From Planococcus citri (taxonomy: Eukaryota; Arthropoda; Insecta; Hemiptera; Pseudococcidae): 64,000 bases of DNA. Positions 12,972 through 26,079 of the stretch are shown here, piece after piece (the first letter of the stretch is position 1; every line of letters begins with the position of its first letter). A program made the translations under genes and the position numbers. The DNA is taken from assembly GCF_950023065.1 (NCBI RefSeq), contig NC_088677.1:22217230-22281229 (forward strand). The letters are read 5' to 3'. A model generated the notes under the pieces. That model was not told the origin of the DNA. It saw only the letters and a list, made by a program, of their open reading frames with translations, and ran no database searches.

Positions 12972-13648
12972 CCCAGTTGGGTGAAAATCTGCTCTTACGC
13001 GACATAAAAACACAGGCAGGAGATTCAACACTTTACGCCAATGCTTTTTCTGCCCATTAATCGGCGCGTATTTTATTTGCGCGTATTTTATTTACGCGTA
13101 AAAATCTGCCATTGATCAATATACTTGAAAATTTTTTGGCACCAGTGGGGATCGAACTCGAGTCCCCGGATCTGTGAGCGGAATCCTTGCTACCTACGCC
13201 ACTAGAGCACTTGGTAGAAGTGACTAAAGATTTATATACTAAGCTGAAACACACACTCAAAATACCACATTTACGGGCATTTTTCAGCAAATACCTATGC
13301 GAATAAATACGCTACGAAATATTTGCGTAGCGTATTTTTGTGGCTGGTTTTTTCAACGTACAAAAATACGCCACATAATTTAGAAGGGTAGCGGCTTTAC
13401 GCAATAAAAATACGCTATGAAATATTCTTGTGGCGTGTTTATCAGCAGAAATTTGTTTCTGCTGTGCAGAAAATGTGACAACCTGAAAAGTCGCTTCAAA
13501 TTATGCCCATGAATTGAAGCGCGATTTTGAAAACTGTAAAATCTGCTGCATAGCAGCAATTTAAAGTCGCGTTGAAGTATGAAACGCCAATTAAACTGCT
13601 CTTTACCGCGTATTTATTGGCAGAAGGGCAGATTTTCACCCAACTGGG
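12972..13648. mobile_element. 677 bp MITE with 21 bp TIRs and a tRNA-like core
   Basis: The left end begins cccagttgggtgaaaatctg and the right end is its exact reverse complement over 21 bp, ending at 13648. The interior is rich in 'tacgc'/'gcgta' words arranged as partial inverted repeats around 13060-13110 and 13300-13440. It also contains a tRNA-like module on the minus strand. No clear target duplication beyond AA was found. Confidence 0.7.
13140..13215 (-). repeat. tRNA-like module inside the MITE
   Basis: On the minus strand an A-box-like 'tagtggcgtaggtag' is followed about 40 nt later by a B-box-like agttcgatcc (13149-13158) and a T-arm-like gggga..tcccc. The acceptor stem does not close convincingly, so this is a tRNA-derived sequence, not a called tRNA gene. 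Confidence 0.5.
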
Positions 13649-14243
13649 AACGTTGAATTTCTGAGCAAATGGTACATCCTAAGATTAAAAAGTGTTATGA
13701 ACAAAATTGCAGAGAATTAAAATCACTTTTAGGTCAATGTCATCAGTTTTTTTGCTAAGAGGCTCCGTTCTGGAGATAAATGTTAATTTTGATAGCGTAA
13801 ACAACTTTTGGACACCCCACTCCCCAGTAATAGTATCATTTCTCATGAAAATGATTTTCGAGAATAATGTATACTTTGTAATATATGGCATCATATGCCT
13901 TTCACATTACAATCATCCATATTCGGCAAAACAATATTACAATTTAATAATTAATCTAAAAAAAATCCACCATAATCAACAAAGGTGTGTGATAACCTCC
14001 TATCCCATAATCAACACGCGACAGTAGCGCTCCTGGTGATATCAAACTTGCCAATTGCGTCAGAACATCAGAACTTCAGAACTTCAGAAGAATCAAATGG
14101 AAGTAGGTGGGAGGTGGGACATGTGGGCAGGATGCCGGACAACAGGTGGCCATATAAGACGACATTTTGATTTTTAGGGCAGAAAATAAGGAGAGGAGGA
14201 AAGCAGAAAGCTAAGTGGATGGAAATGGACAACCTTACAAAAT

Positions 14244-17200
14244 GAATATAGGCTGGAAATTGTTTCTGAAAAATTTCATTTCATTCTTAACTTGATTTTA
14301 ATTCTCTGAGACGTGAAAGTCAATTTTCTTCATTATACATATACCCGTGCGTTATGCATGCAGTAAATCCAGCAAACGCCCCAACGACTAATAAGCATCC
14401 CAACTTCAAAAAGAATAGGCAGGTATCCGAAACGAGACGACTTGTAAAAGTATTCGAAATCAGTTCAATATTTCATTAATAACCTAGCTAGTTGACAAAA
14501 GAGAGCTATCAATGACAGCGAGTCAGTAAAAACCTATATCTATAGGTGCCATTTAAAATACTCGCCGACATAAATTCTTTTAAACACGCACACAATGAAT
14601 TTTTCTTCATCATTCGGTCTAAAAATTCTAAGTTATTCAAGCAATTAATGAATTGTCCCATTAAGAGAACGAACGTTCGTTTCTGGTCCATCTTGTACTC
14701 TTGTAGTACCCTGCACTTCAACATGTCACCAGTGAAATGAATAATGGTACAATTATAGAGAAATACCTCTATGGTTATCGACAGGTACGAGTACCTATCT
14801 ATACTTATTACCTACATATTATACAGACATGAGACAATTCTCGTCACACCCAGTCCCGTCTTTAAAATGATAGCAATAGGCCACTCAATTACCTAGTAGG
14901 TATAGAGGTACATGGTGTTGTGGATAATTTTTTACAAAAAATTGCAAATGTTTGATGACTAAAATCAAGGATTTTAGAGCCAGACCAGTTTCTATCATTG
15001 TGGGTTACCTACATGTCTTCAGACACACAAAAAAAACATTACAGAAGCACCAACTTGCATATAAGCCACTGAATAACTAAATATCAAAATCTCTGAAGTG
15101 CTGACACCTGAAGGAAACCTGCACGTTACTGACTTCACCGAGGAAACCCCTGGGAATATTGAAATTCTGAGGTTTCCTCAGTTTGACTGCACTTTTACTG
15201 ACATATCTGAAGACTGAATCAGCACCCCAGGATTATATACCTATGCGCAGTTGACCTACCAAAAAACTAATAAGAAAATAATCAATTTTACTGAACCAAT
15301 ATTCTATCTACTCATTAAAAAGTACCCATATCATTGGTAAAAACACTGTAAAAACTGTTATAATCGAGGTTTATGTATACATCGTGTAGGCGAGTGATAA
15401 GAAAGCTTCATGGCGGCACAAGCCACGCGCAAAATAACCTGTTATTTTATACACGGTACACGAATTCGCCGAATAATTTGCATCACAAATGTTATTTAAT
15501 ATGTATTCGTTTTACACAAAATGTAAAAGAGAGAAAGTTCCATTTCCAGTGCAGTTGCCCTAATATTATAGTTACACCGTTTGAGCATCGCAGCGATGCT
15601 TAAGGCGCCTTATAAGCATAGGATTATAGGTGCATAAGGTGTAAGTATAGGTACCTAGGTCTGTAAGATGCCCTTTAATGATATCAAAAATTTGGTCTCC
15701 ATCCCACTCTAATGAGGATCAAAAAGCCATTTGATTATTCTATTAGCCTGCCATATAATTCGATTCATTTCGGTAAGTAATCAAAATTCTTTCCAAAATT
15801 AGGGAGGTACCTACTACTAAAGCAATTCTTGTTTCTCGAAGAGAATATTAAATTTGAATTTACCTACAAAAATTTTTCAGTCACATACATTTTTAACCTT
15901 GGAATATTGCTACTGAATGACTGATGACACTTTCTACAATATTTCACAACTCTGTAAGTATATGCAAAAGTTTTTAAAGCAACAAATAAACAAAATGGGA
16001 AGTACAGTCTCATTACGTACTTAAAGATAGGTACTTATAGAGTTGCATCAATTTCATTAGATAATTACAGCTTTAACTAACTAGGTATACCTATAAGACA
16101 GTACCTACGTTAATCAATTAACTTCGATAGAAAATATACTACACATTACCGAGTCGTAGACTCGTAGTAGTAAAACTCGTTGATTAGTTTTCATATTCAA
16201 ATGGGTGCTTTAAACTAAATCCTTCAAAGTGTAGTACGTTTTGTCCTTCCTTTCTCTTTTGTCCATTCATCTGACATTCTGACTACTGGTCTCCTAACCG
16301 TTTCATATAGGTAGCTACTATAAGCACTTGATTGTATGTTACCTTTTGTTATTATCTTCTGCTTTTTTTTTTTATTTTATTGTAAGAGTTCTTCAGGCGT
16401 AACATACTTTACAAGGACGTTCTATTATCCACTTCCGTATGTTGTGTGGAGTATTTATCAAATACGTTTGTCGGCTATACGTACTCGTAGGTAAACGATG
16501 ATACAAATGATATTTAGGTACTGATTTTCAACATAATACCTCGCTGAAAACTAAATTAATTAAAACGCGATGAGCGTGTAATCAGTTAATCACAATCTGG
16601 TTCGGTTTAGTTATTCCAGCAGTTTTTATTCGACAGCAATATTGTTCAAAATAAGTCTGATTTTTGTCTATACTACCATGAAATTAAGAAGGGTTTGTAT
16701 TTGTAAGCTTCGTAATTATGATTAGAACGTCTACAATAATCGTTTTTCGAACACATTCTAACTCATAATTAGAGTGATCCTAATTTTCAAAGTTTTGTAA
16801 ATATTTCTTCCAGTCCTCTTTCCTCAAATTCGTTTATAGTTTTATAAGAAAGAAAAACAAAAAACTTTGTAATCTTATCAAAATCTCAAAATACCACGAA
16901 CATAATATTTTTTAACATCTTTATTAGGTACTCGTGCTTTGGAAAGTGAAAAAGTGAACTGACATGCTGGCAAAAACATGGTTTTTATCTATCACAATTG
17001 CACCATCCCATCAACCTACGTATACTAATGCAAACCCGTATTCGTCGGTATATCCTTCACAGCTGTCTCATTGTTTTCATCCTTAACATTAATACATACC
17101 TGCGGCGTATTATTTTGAAACGAATTTTACAATTTAATAGAATTATAGTAACTTAAGCTTATTTAAGTTTTTTCATTCCTTCTCAATCTGCGCGTGAGCA

Positions 17201-19683
17201 CAACATTATTAGACCTGCCTACAGTTTTCAAATATAGGTATACTAGTTTGTTGCATGTTCTCATTCACTCTCGAAGTAGGTAGGTACCTACCTTACAAGT
17301 TGATATTTGTAGTCCATTCATCTATCAAAACCTCACAACAACCATATGGATATATCTATATTTTCTACCCTCGTAAAAATACATTTGAATGGCTCGACCG
17401 AGTCATTAAAGTACAAAACTGAAAAATTTGTCAAATGTTTATACAGTTTTGTAAACAACTAGTTGTAATGAGCAATTCATTGTTAATGGCGCGTTATGCT
17501 GCACTCAAGACTCAATCGAACGATAACGACTTAATTGATGGGAACGAATGATTTTTCCTCAGGTTATTTAACTCGACGACGAGTGTCATAACAACAAAGT
17601 AAAGTTGTAAATAATTTAGTTCACTTTTGAAAAAATAAAAATACCTACGTAATATATCCAAATAGGTTCAGGTATGTATTTCCCAATTTGCGGATTAATG
17701 TTTATATATATAGGTACCTACTCGTACAATAGTTCGGTAAATATTCATTTGTGATTTAGTCATAGAGCTATATAGGTACAACATAAGCATTGTAGAAAAT
17801 TAACTATATAGGTATATCGACTGTTTGAAAGAATTCACGGTGTCGAAGATGTGTGACATTATAAAATTACATCACACAATGGATTTTATTAACATGATCT
17901 CGTTTTTGAAAAATATTCAACCTTGAAGAAGATTGCCGAATATTATGGCGTTCGTGCGTAAAAAAAGAGTTCTAGCTTTTGTGTACCTATACTGATTTTT
18001 AAAGACGAACGTCTATTGATGCTATTGCTCTTGCTCGCAAAATATTAGTTACTTCAAAAGGTACCTAGTACCTACCTACCTCTACCTGTGTATGTAGACC
18101 TACGCAAAATTACTGGAATGTTTATCATTAGTCATCGACCTACGCGTAATATGTGCATAGATATGTGTACTTTATGTAGCCTGTATTCAGATTATAACCT
18201 CCTAAGGGAAGTGAAGAAGAAGAGCAAGTAGAGGATGATTCAACGTAGACTCATGCAAGATGCATAAATACATGAGAATTGATTTTCTGGTAGGTATATT
18301 GTGGCAAATGTGATGGAAAAATTGAGAATAAAGCGCTAATTCGAGTAAAACCAGAAGCAGAGCTAACAATTTTATAAATTTAAATTGAACTAGATGATGC
18401 TGGCTTAATTCTGATTTTCTAAATTTCTATGCTGTTTTTTAATAGGTCTACGTAAGAAAAAAAACGTTAACCCATTTGTGGTTTCTTGAAGCGTGGGTAT
18501 ACCTATTTATTTTTTTACTAACCGAAAAGAAAATGTCTAAATGTTTCCTTTTTCATGTCTATACTTACTGGAAACACAAACACAAAAGCCACAATGTTTT
18601 TTTTTTTTTATGAACTTTGACCACTGAACATATTTTTGGGTTCTGGATTACAAACTCTACTTATCTACTTAACTTACGAAATCATTAAGAATAAAAAATT
18701 TAATTCGCAGCATTTTGTGAAAATTAGTGATGTGGATTGATCTAAGTATAAGGTTACCTAAACTTTTAGAATATTTTTCACTTTTTTGTAAAATAATTCC
18801 CTCTTCACTATTTTTGGCAAGTCATTTCCCCTGACCTTTTCAGGTTTTCCAGATCATTTTTTCCAATTTTTGATTAAAGAAGAAGTTTTGGGGAGGGGAG
18901 GAGTAGTTTTTTTCATAAGTTTCTCTTCTAACTGGATACTTCTTCAAATTTAAAAACCAGCTGAACTTGATTATCAATTTTCTAATTTAAAAAAATTGGC
19001 ATGCAAGCAGTGACGTTTCACTCCAAATTTTCTGAGCAAGGGTGTGGGCCTGTAGGGGTTGAATTGAGTACAAAATTGCCGAATGAAAAACCAAAAATGG
19101 AGAATAATTTTGACTGACAGAACTATAAAGAATAAGTAGGTACAATACACTTTTATTTATAATGTACATACTTATTCAACCGGCACAACACGTCAACAAT
19201 TGTCGACGTCGACATTGCATTGACCATGTTTTTTTCCAATAGGTATAATGAGAGAAAAGTGATCAATTAGTTATTTTGTAATAATTTTCTGTCTGTAAAT
19301 AAGCCAGGTTAGTAAACATTTTTGAAATTTTCTCATTATTTCTGATACCTCGACATGTGATGTAAAATCTGATGCTCAAAATTCACATCCACAACTATGT
19401 TGACCAATTTTTCAGAATTAAAATTTTGTTTTAGGTACTGTTTAAAAGTTTAGTGAACATTTTAAAATATCATCTTGTTTGAAGAGAAGAACAAAGTTTT
19501 GATGGCATTTACAAAATTATTCATTTTTTCATAGTTTGGATTTGTCGATGATATGTCGACATGAAAGTTGATGGTCCACAAATACATCAACACCAAGCAG
19601 AAGCACCAACCTCGACCAAATTTTCAAAGATTTCTCAAATTCTGAAAATGACGTTGATATTGTGGATGTACAACCTATGTATT
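14244..19683. other. Gene-free AT-rich stretch
   Basis: No supportable gene was seen. There are many TAGGTACCTA-type microrepeats and short decayed repeats. A segment at 16708-16786 has an inverted relative near 22520-22600. A partly repetitive block with 'gaggaaacc' / 'ggtttcctc' inverted words lies at about 15095-15230. Confidence 0.55.
16708..16786 (+). repeat. Left member of a 5.8 kb-spaced inverted repeat
   Basis: The segment contains aagcttcgtaattatgatta, gaacgtctacaat, aatcgttttt and agtgatcct in order. The reverse complement of 22520-22600 contains the same words in the same order with small gaps, including a near-exact run of about 36 bases. Confidence 0.75.
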
Positions 19684-20225
19684 TGTGACGCGACCAGCGA
19701 TACCATACCTACCATATGTCGGCAAAAATTTTTTTCGTTTTATTGTGGTTTCTGGTAGTGTTTTTCTTCCTCTTTTCAATGGTGCAAACAGATTTTCAAA
19801 ATATTAAAATCTGACAAATTTGCAAAATTTCAAAGTTGCGTATTTTTTGAAATTCAAAAACCAAAATTCTGAGAAAAACGTTTTTGAAAGTTTGGGTTAT
19901 TTTTGTAACATTTTTAAAAAAAAGTGAACAGTATTTTTTTTTTTTTTTTGATTTTCTTCATCTTTTAAGTAATGGTTTTACATCATAATATATATATATT
20001 TTTTTTGACATTTTTTTATGAAAAGCACTTTTGTAAAACCGGGTTTTCACCACTAAAACGACGTGTTTGAGATCGGTGGGTACACCCATTCCAAAGTATA
20101 GGCTTCATAGTATATGAATCGGCAAAAAAATTTTTTTTGATATTTTCTGACTTTTTCCATGAAAACGCGATTATCTCAAAAAAAAGTTTTCCGACTTATG
20201 GTATGGTATCGCTGGTCGCGTCACA
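19684..20225. mobile_element. Foldback element with ~26 bp TIRs
   Basis: The left end begins tgtgacgcgaccagcgatac and the right end is the reverse complement (..ggtcgcgtcaca). The arms stay similar inward (catatgtcggcaaaa versus ccgacttatgg). The core is T-rich. No transposase is visible. Confidence 0.65.
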
Positions 20226-20339
20226 TTTGTTGATGTCAAATTCACAATGACAGTAACATCGACATGTTGTCAACATGAAAATGTATTAGCTCAGTACTCT
20301 TAGATAAAGTATTGCACCTTTTCAATAACTATAAAATTT

Positions 20340-21290
20340 CAATTTTTGTGATTAATTTTATAACTGCAAATGTCAATCTATCCACATCCGTCACATTTGG
20401 ATCCCACATGTTGATGCAAATTTCGACCCTATGTCGGACCAATTGTCGACATGAACAAATACTATCAACTGACAATACTGGCAACTCAATTGAAAAATGG
20501 TGTTTTAGCCTCCTAGCGGCCTAGGGTGAAACTAAATCTTACCACAACTACCCCAAGCATCTGATTTGCTTATTTGAATTTCGCGGATGCGCGAGATTCA
20601 AACCAGTTATAAACCAACCAACCAATCAAAGCATTTTTGATAAGAGTTAGTTTTTACCCAGGCTGTTCAGATCGCGCTATTACTGCGACAAAAACGCTCA
20701 ATGTATTTTAATAGTGGTGTTAAGTATCGTCGAAAAAAGGTATCGATTAGTATCAAATGATTCTCCAAAAGTATTGATAAGTATCGATACTATCGATACT
20801 CCCAATTTTTCACATTTTTGCCGGTGTTTTTTTTTACCATGGGCCATGGCCCAGAGGAAAAAACGAAAAATACAGTAACAATTTGACAACAGCTGGAATT
20901 TCACAAAAATTTGAACAGTTTTTGGTATTTTTATTTTTTTCATGCTTTTACTCACATTTTGAGAAAGTTTTAACCATATTTTGCACCATTTTTGCTAAAT
21001 TTTAACGAAATTTTGTATTCGATACTCGCTCAAAAAGTATCGATAAGTATCGAATACAGCCAAGTATCAATATTATCGATACTATCGATATTTTTTGACA
21101 CCACTATATTTTAAATGGAGTTGCCAGTATTGTCAGTTGATAGTATTTGACATGAATGTCCATCAACATTGGTCGACAATTACGTTGACAATTGGGTCGA
21201 AATAGGGTTGAAATTCACATCAACATGTGGTATATATCCAAAAGTGATGGATGTGGATGGATTGACATTTACATAAAAATTAGCATGGTC
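20340..21290. repeat. Long inverted repeat hosting a hAT MITE
   Basis: The arms at about 20355-20498 and 21117-21280 are diverged reverse complements. Shared words are 'gacaatactggcaactc', 'actatcaactgacaatac', 'accacatgttgatg' and 'tgtcaatc.atccacatcc'. The loop holds unique-looking sequence plus the hAT MITE. This is probably a foldback-type element that was later hit. Confidence 0.7.
20712..21106. mobile_element. hAT-type MITE with 8 bp target duplication
   Basis: The element begins tagtggtgt and ends acaccacta. It is flanked on both sides by the exact 8 bp tattttaa (20704-20711 and 21107-21114), the hallmark of hAT insertion. Subterminal regions are crowded with tatcgata / atcgatac words in both orientations, a typical hAT subterminal repeat arrangement. 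It has no coding capacity. Confidence 0.88.
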
Positions 21291-22029
21291 ATTGTTGACT
21301 GTCAGGTAGTATATGAAAATCACAAAAAAATAGCAGAGCTGATGCGGTATCGCGAGGCAGGCAGATATCATGTTGGGCGCCATTTCCAAAGTAGAAGCTA
21401 TTTTTAGGTTTTTGAGAGAAGATGTGAGGGTGATGTGGAATGAAAATTTGTGAATTGATGTGGTAAGTGGTAGAAAAAAATCAACTTTGTCAATTAGTGA
21501 TACAATATTCATATGACTTATGACAATTTTTCTTTCCTTTTTTTGATTTTTGGAGACCTCAAATGTGAAATTTGTGTAAGTTTGATTTTTAAGTTCAGAA
21601 ACAAATCGGCCCGAGCGAAGCCAGGCAAATGAAATTTGCAATTGATCGTTTTTTCTAAATTCCAATGATCTTGTGTGGAAATTACAAAATTCCCTGACTT
21701 TTCCAGACCGACCAAATTTCCTGAATTTTCCATGGTTTTCTAGGAGAGTGGACACCCTGGCATTACTTTCACCTCTCATTACAATTTTGCTTCTTCATTC
21801 GATTAATTTTTGGAAAACCCTAAAGGTCTTAGCTGTCAATAGAAACAAAATTCTTGTTTTTTCACACTGGTTTACTTTTGAGACATTTTGAGCAAAATTT
21901 TTGAAAGTTCAACTTGAAAATTGTTTATGATGAAAAAATTTGAATAGGTACCTCATACCTAGTTCATTATTTTGCTTCAAGATTTTAAAATTTGAATGAT
22001 AATTTTTTTTTGGAAAATTTAAAATTGAA

Positions 22030-22290
22030 AAATAGAAAAACAAATGGACCCGAGCAAAGCAAGGGCAAAAACTTCCGAAAATTAGTATTTCAAGGGGTAT
22101 GAAAATGATGTTTTCTTATATGTGATACATGAAGAAGTTCATTAGGTATTTTTGTTTCAAAATTTTAAAATTCGAATGATGATTATTTTTTTAAAAATCC
22201 AAACTTAAAAAAGAAAAGCAAGCAAGCCTGAGTGAAGCGAGGCCAAAATCTTTCAAAAATTCAATGATGTTTTAACAAGTAAAAACAAAA
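22030..22290 (+). repeat. Dispersed 'gagcgaagcgagggcaaaag' family, copies 1-2
   Basis: Two diverged units sit near 22045 and 22205. Each has a gag(c/t)(g/a)aagc(g/a)aggg-like core followed by 'aaaaatt(a)cagt/atga' and a downstream 'gatgttttct'. The same core recurs near 21609, 25350 (reverse), 26100, 26280, 26430 and 40150 (reverse). Confidence 0.65.
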
Positions 22291-22519
22291 GGTTTCCTTA
22301 TGGAGGGAGGAGTTTATTTTTCTGATTCAAACTCTGAACATTTCTTGAATTTGAACAACAAAGTTTTCTATTTGCTATCAAAAATGTGTAATTCAAAATA
22401 TAAAAAGACGACTAATGAGTTTCGTTCAAATTTCCAGAAAAAGGGGAAAAATTGAAGATTTGAAAAAATCACATTGAAAAAAAAACAGGACTTTTGGATA
22501 AAATAGGATCTGTTAGACA

Positions 22520-22600
22520 CCTTGTAAGGATCACTTTAGTGTGTTTGAAAAACGATTACATACCTATTGTAGACGTTCTAATCATAATTACGAAGCTTAT
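22520..22600 (-). repeat. Right member of a 5.8 kb-spaced inverted repeat
   Basis: The reverse complement matches 16708-16786 across the words aagcttcgtaattatgatta, gaacgtctacaat, aatcgttttt and agtgatcct. A small insertion (aggtatgt) lies in the middle. Confidence 0.75.
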
Positions 22601-25600
22601 AGGTTCGATCACAGAATAAACGTGGAAAATTTTCAAACCTGATCCGGATTAAAAAGAATCATTGGAAAAACTATCACTAGTGGTCCAAGGAATAGAATAA
22701 GTAGCTGTATCTACATTCCACTTGCGGTGAATTTTCAACAAGTAAATGGGTTTTTTTGTTTATATCAAAATTAGTATAAAAAAATTTAAAAAATGGACTA
22801 CCTATTGAAAACCAGTTGCACTGCTCATTCAACTTTAATAAATTTCTTTGGTACTAATTCATTATCAATCGGTAAGAAGAATAACATACTTCAAAAAATT
22901 AATTTCATTTACTGTCCATCCAGTAACGACGACCGATTAAAATGACATGCAACGTAAGTAACTCATTGTGACACTATCCAAACATATTATGCAACCATTT
23001 TACATCACAATTAACCTTCACAGGATACCTTATAAGATATAGACTACGCTTACATGCATAAAAAACCAACTCATTCCAAGGAATCCTATCAATTATATTC
23101 GATACCTAGTTACATCCTGATAATCAGACGTCAATTTATATCTCAACCAGATAAATATATTTCTTAATAACGGTCGTCTTACAATAATATTATAAATTGA
23201 GACGCAACGAGACATTATTTTTTTCCGTGTCCGAAAATGAACTCACGGAGATTTTCATCTAAAACGAAACATTTCTCGCATTTTCTTTTTCTAATTAGCG
23301 AGTATCTTGTGTAGGTATATTACCTACTCGTAGAACGAACTTGCATCGTTTATTACACAGTGACAGAGACAGACATCTAAATTACATAAGAAAATTATGC
23401 ATTTTATTCGCAATTATAAAGCAAAAAACCGGTTCTATGAAATGATTTTTTTTTCACGGATAATTTACTTCGTAGAGAAATAAAATTGGTTATTTTAAAC
23501 GAGACAATCGTTTTTACAGAGGCGATTGAACAATTGTGCGGTCTACGCTCTCCAAAAGCTGCAGCAGTCGCCAAGCAAAACAGAAAAAAATCTTCCAACG
23601 TGTACAGTACTACCATAATTGATGAAAAAATAATCATTTTTTTTTATAATTTCTGGTTCTCGTCCGTTGCTTGAAAATATTCCAACGTCAACGTTCCTAT
23701 TCCTAGTTGATTATTCATTATAGGTACCTATTTTTTTGTATTTTTGTTAATGGTGAATTTTAAAATATAAATTTTTCATACGCCAATTCATCGCGAATTC
23801 TTAAAAATTATTATGAAGAATAAATTTTCTAAGCAGGTATCATCGATTACCAATGAGTCATTTGAAAATCAACTATTATAGGCAGATTGCAGGAATTTCC
23901 TGTATGCTTATTAGTGGTTTGGTTATATTCTTGGAGAAGGAGAGGTGCGTAATTGTACGTTTCACATGTTTAACTAGCCCATGCAGTGTAATTTGATAGG
24001 TGCCGAATTTAGTAAGTAGGTATAATTATTTTTAGTACGTATTTCCAGATGTAATAAAATTTTAAAGTTTCTCGGTAGGTGGTAAGAACTGATCTACGGC
24101 GAGTAGTGAGCATTATTGCGAAGAAGCCATTCATAAAATCATGGCTAATGATTACCTATAAGTAAGTTTAACAATAGGTACATGGTACAATACGATTATA
24201 TTCATTTGATCGTTTGGGTCGCTTATAGAATAGATGTATTGGATATCCAAATAGGTGGGTATTTGATCTCTGAGCATTTACACTATTCCATGGAAACAAA
24301 GCAGAGTAGGGTTCTGACTCAGAGTAATTTTAAGCACGCTTTGGGAAAACAAATAAACAGGGATGATTAAAGAAATGGACAATTGAACATGTTGGGCGTT
24401 TTCAAACAGCTTTAGAGAGTTTCTTTTTCGCAACGATATGAAAAATTTTAAAAATTTTACATTGCAAATTACAATATTTCACCCCACCGCTAAAATCTAG
24501 AATAACAATATGCTTCGATGTATTCAAATTATCGAATGCATGTTTAGCATATTGGCAGTGATTCTTTTATTAGTACTCGTACATTGAATGCAGGAGGAGT
24601 CTTTTTTGGCAGCTATAATCTACGGACACGGTACAGTGAGAAGAAGGTGCCAAAAATCAACTGATCATGACCTTGAAGAAAGATAATTAGATAATTTCTG
24701 GCTCTGCATTTTAATCTCACCTTTTAGCAATAAGTAATAGCACTAAAAGGTATCAAATGTGCTTAAATGAATGATATCATTTCATTTTCTAGGTATACCT
24801 ACGTGATGAAAAAAAAACTTGATAATTTATTCGGGGAATACCTATATCTGCATTGCACATTTCAACTTGAATTTTTCTACGGAACCTGGATTTTTTTTCA
24901 ATCTTGTACTACTTAATATTTTTACTCAAAATTGAATTAATAGCGCAGGGAAACAAATTCTTCGAAAATTCAATAAATTTTCTCTTCAAGTCCTCGAAGC
25001 AGTATGGAAACATTCGTTATCTGTCCGCATTGTATGTAGGAATCTGAATTGTTCATTTCTAAAATGTGCCATTGAACATTTTTCGTGGATTCGAGATTAT
25101 CATCATTTTGTGTAAAATAGGTACATGAATAATAATAAAGGTTTTCTCTCCAAATAACTTTGTAAGTAAAAGAACAGGGTGTCTAACAAAATTTTAACAC
25201 AAAAAAAACAGTGGTAGACTGGCCTATGAGAGACTCTTAAAAAACACTCATTCAAGTCCTAAAATTTTGAGCTAAAAAAGTGAACAAATTTTTCAAAAAC
25301 ATCGTTTTCTTGCCTCTCGAAATACGAATTTTTAAAAGCTTTTGCCCTCGTCGCTTTGCTCGTTGGGACAATTTTCATATCTTCTCTAAACCAAAAAAAA
25401 ATCCATTTTTGAATCTTCCATAAATTCAAAAAGGAAAATAAGAATTTTTCATAAGCCCAAATGCGAATTATATTCAATTGACAAAATTGTCATTTCATCT
25501 TTTATTTCACTTTAAAAATTTGTCATTTTAGATTTTACTTATTCGGTAAAATTGGTATTTTTTTCTTATGGCAAATTTTTCGTCCACCCCCCCCCCACTC

Positions 25601-26079
25601 CTCAAAAAATCTCATTTTTTGCTATTAATAAATATTGAATAAAAAGACAAAAACAAAATCAATCGCACAACTTGCGTTCAAGTATCCAAACCTGGGTAAA
25701 AACAGAACGAGAAAGATTCTTAAGGGGGAAGGGGAAAATCCGCATGAAAATACCCCCCCCCCCCCCCCCCCAACAAAAAATGAAGTATTTTGAAACTGTG
25801 ACGAAATTTAAAAAAAATTAAAATGCCAGAAAACATTTTTATTTCATTGACGCAAACTTCGTTTTTCCAAGGGGAGAGAAGAGGGAGGGAGGTAACATAA
25901 AAATACCAACTCGTGAATTTTTCGCCTTCAAATTTTCAACTCAAAATTCTTGAAGAATGAAACAGGCAGGCAAACAAAACTAGGTATAAAAAAACCATGT
26001 TTTTTGTGATGAGTCACTTGTAAAAAGTTTGTTTTAAAATTCGATTGATTTTTTTTTTTTGAAAAATTCAAAATTGAAA

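Larger units (their letters stand above)
12175..14054. mobile_element. 1.9 kb TIR element inserted in the RTE-like LINE
   Basis: The ends are 18 bp inverted repeats with two mismatches (ttggcgagtttgatacca; tgatatcaaacttgccaa). The element separates the ERSML block from the GHVGRM block of the surrounding LINE, which explains that LINE's interrupted 3' half. It contains no transposase and hosts two smaller TIR elements. Internal segments near 12840 and 13690 ('gttatgaacaaaattg.aga') are diverged copies of one another. I could not fix a target duplication. Confidence 0.55.
11521..14243 (+). mobile_element. Degenerate RTE-like LINE, reverse transcriptase pseudogene
   Basis: Six-frame reading shows decayed non-LTR reverse transcriptase motifs on the plus strand: 'LAFVDFAKVFD' near 11620, a 'GDPLSPVLFN'-like segment with frame breaks near 11820, then 'FANNI' (normally FADDI) near 11915. 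'SLERSMLNFRKADK' near 12115 resembles the RTE-clade ERSML block. The downstream block 'VGHVGRMPDNRW' appears near 14115, about 1.9 kb further on than expected. The gap is occupied by the TIR element at 12175-14054. Multiple frameshifts and stops make this a dead copy. Clade assignment rests on motif memory only. Confidence 0.65.

Noticed and set aside
13137..13215. Possible functional tRNA gene
   Set aside because: A- and B-boxes are visible, but the acceptor stem and a proper anticodon arm are not. It lies inside a MITE, so it is treated as tRNA-derived.
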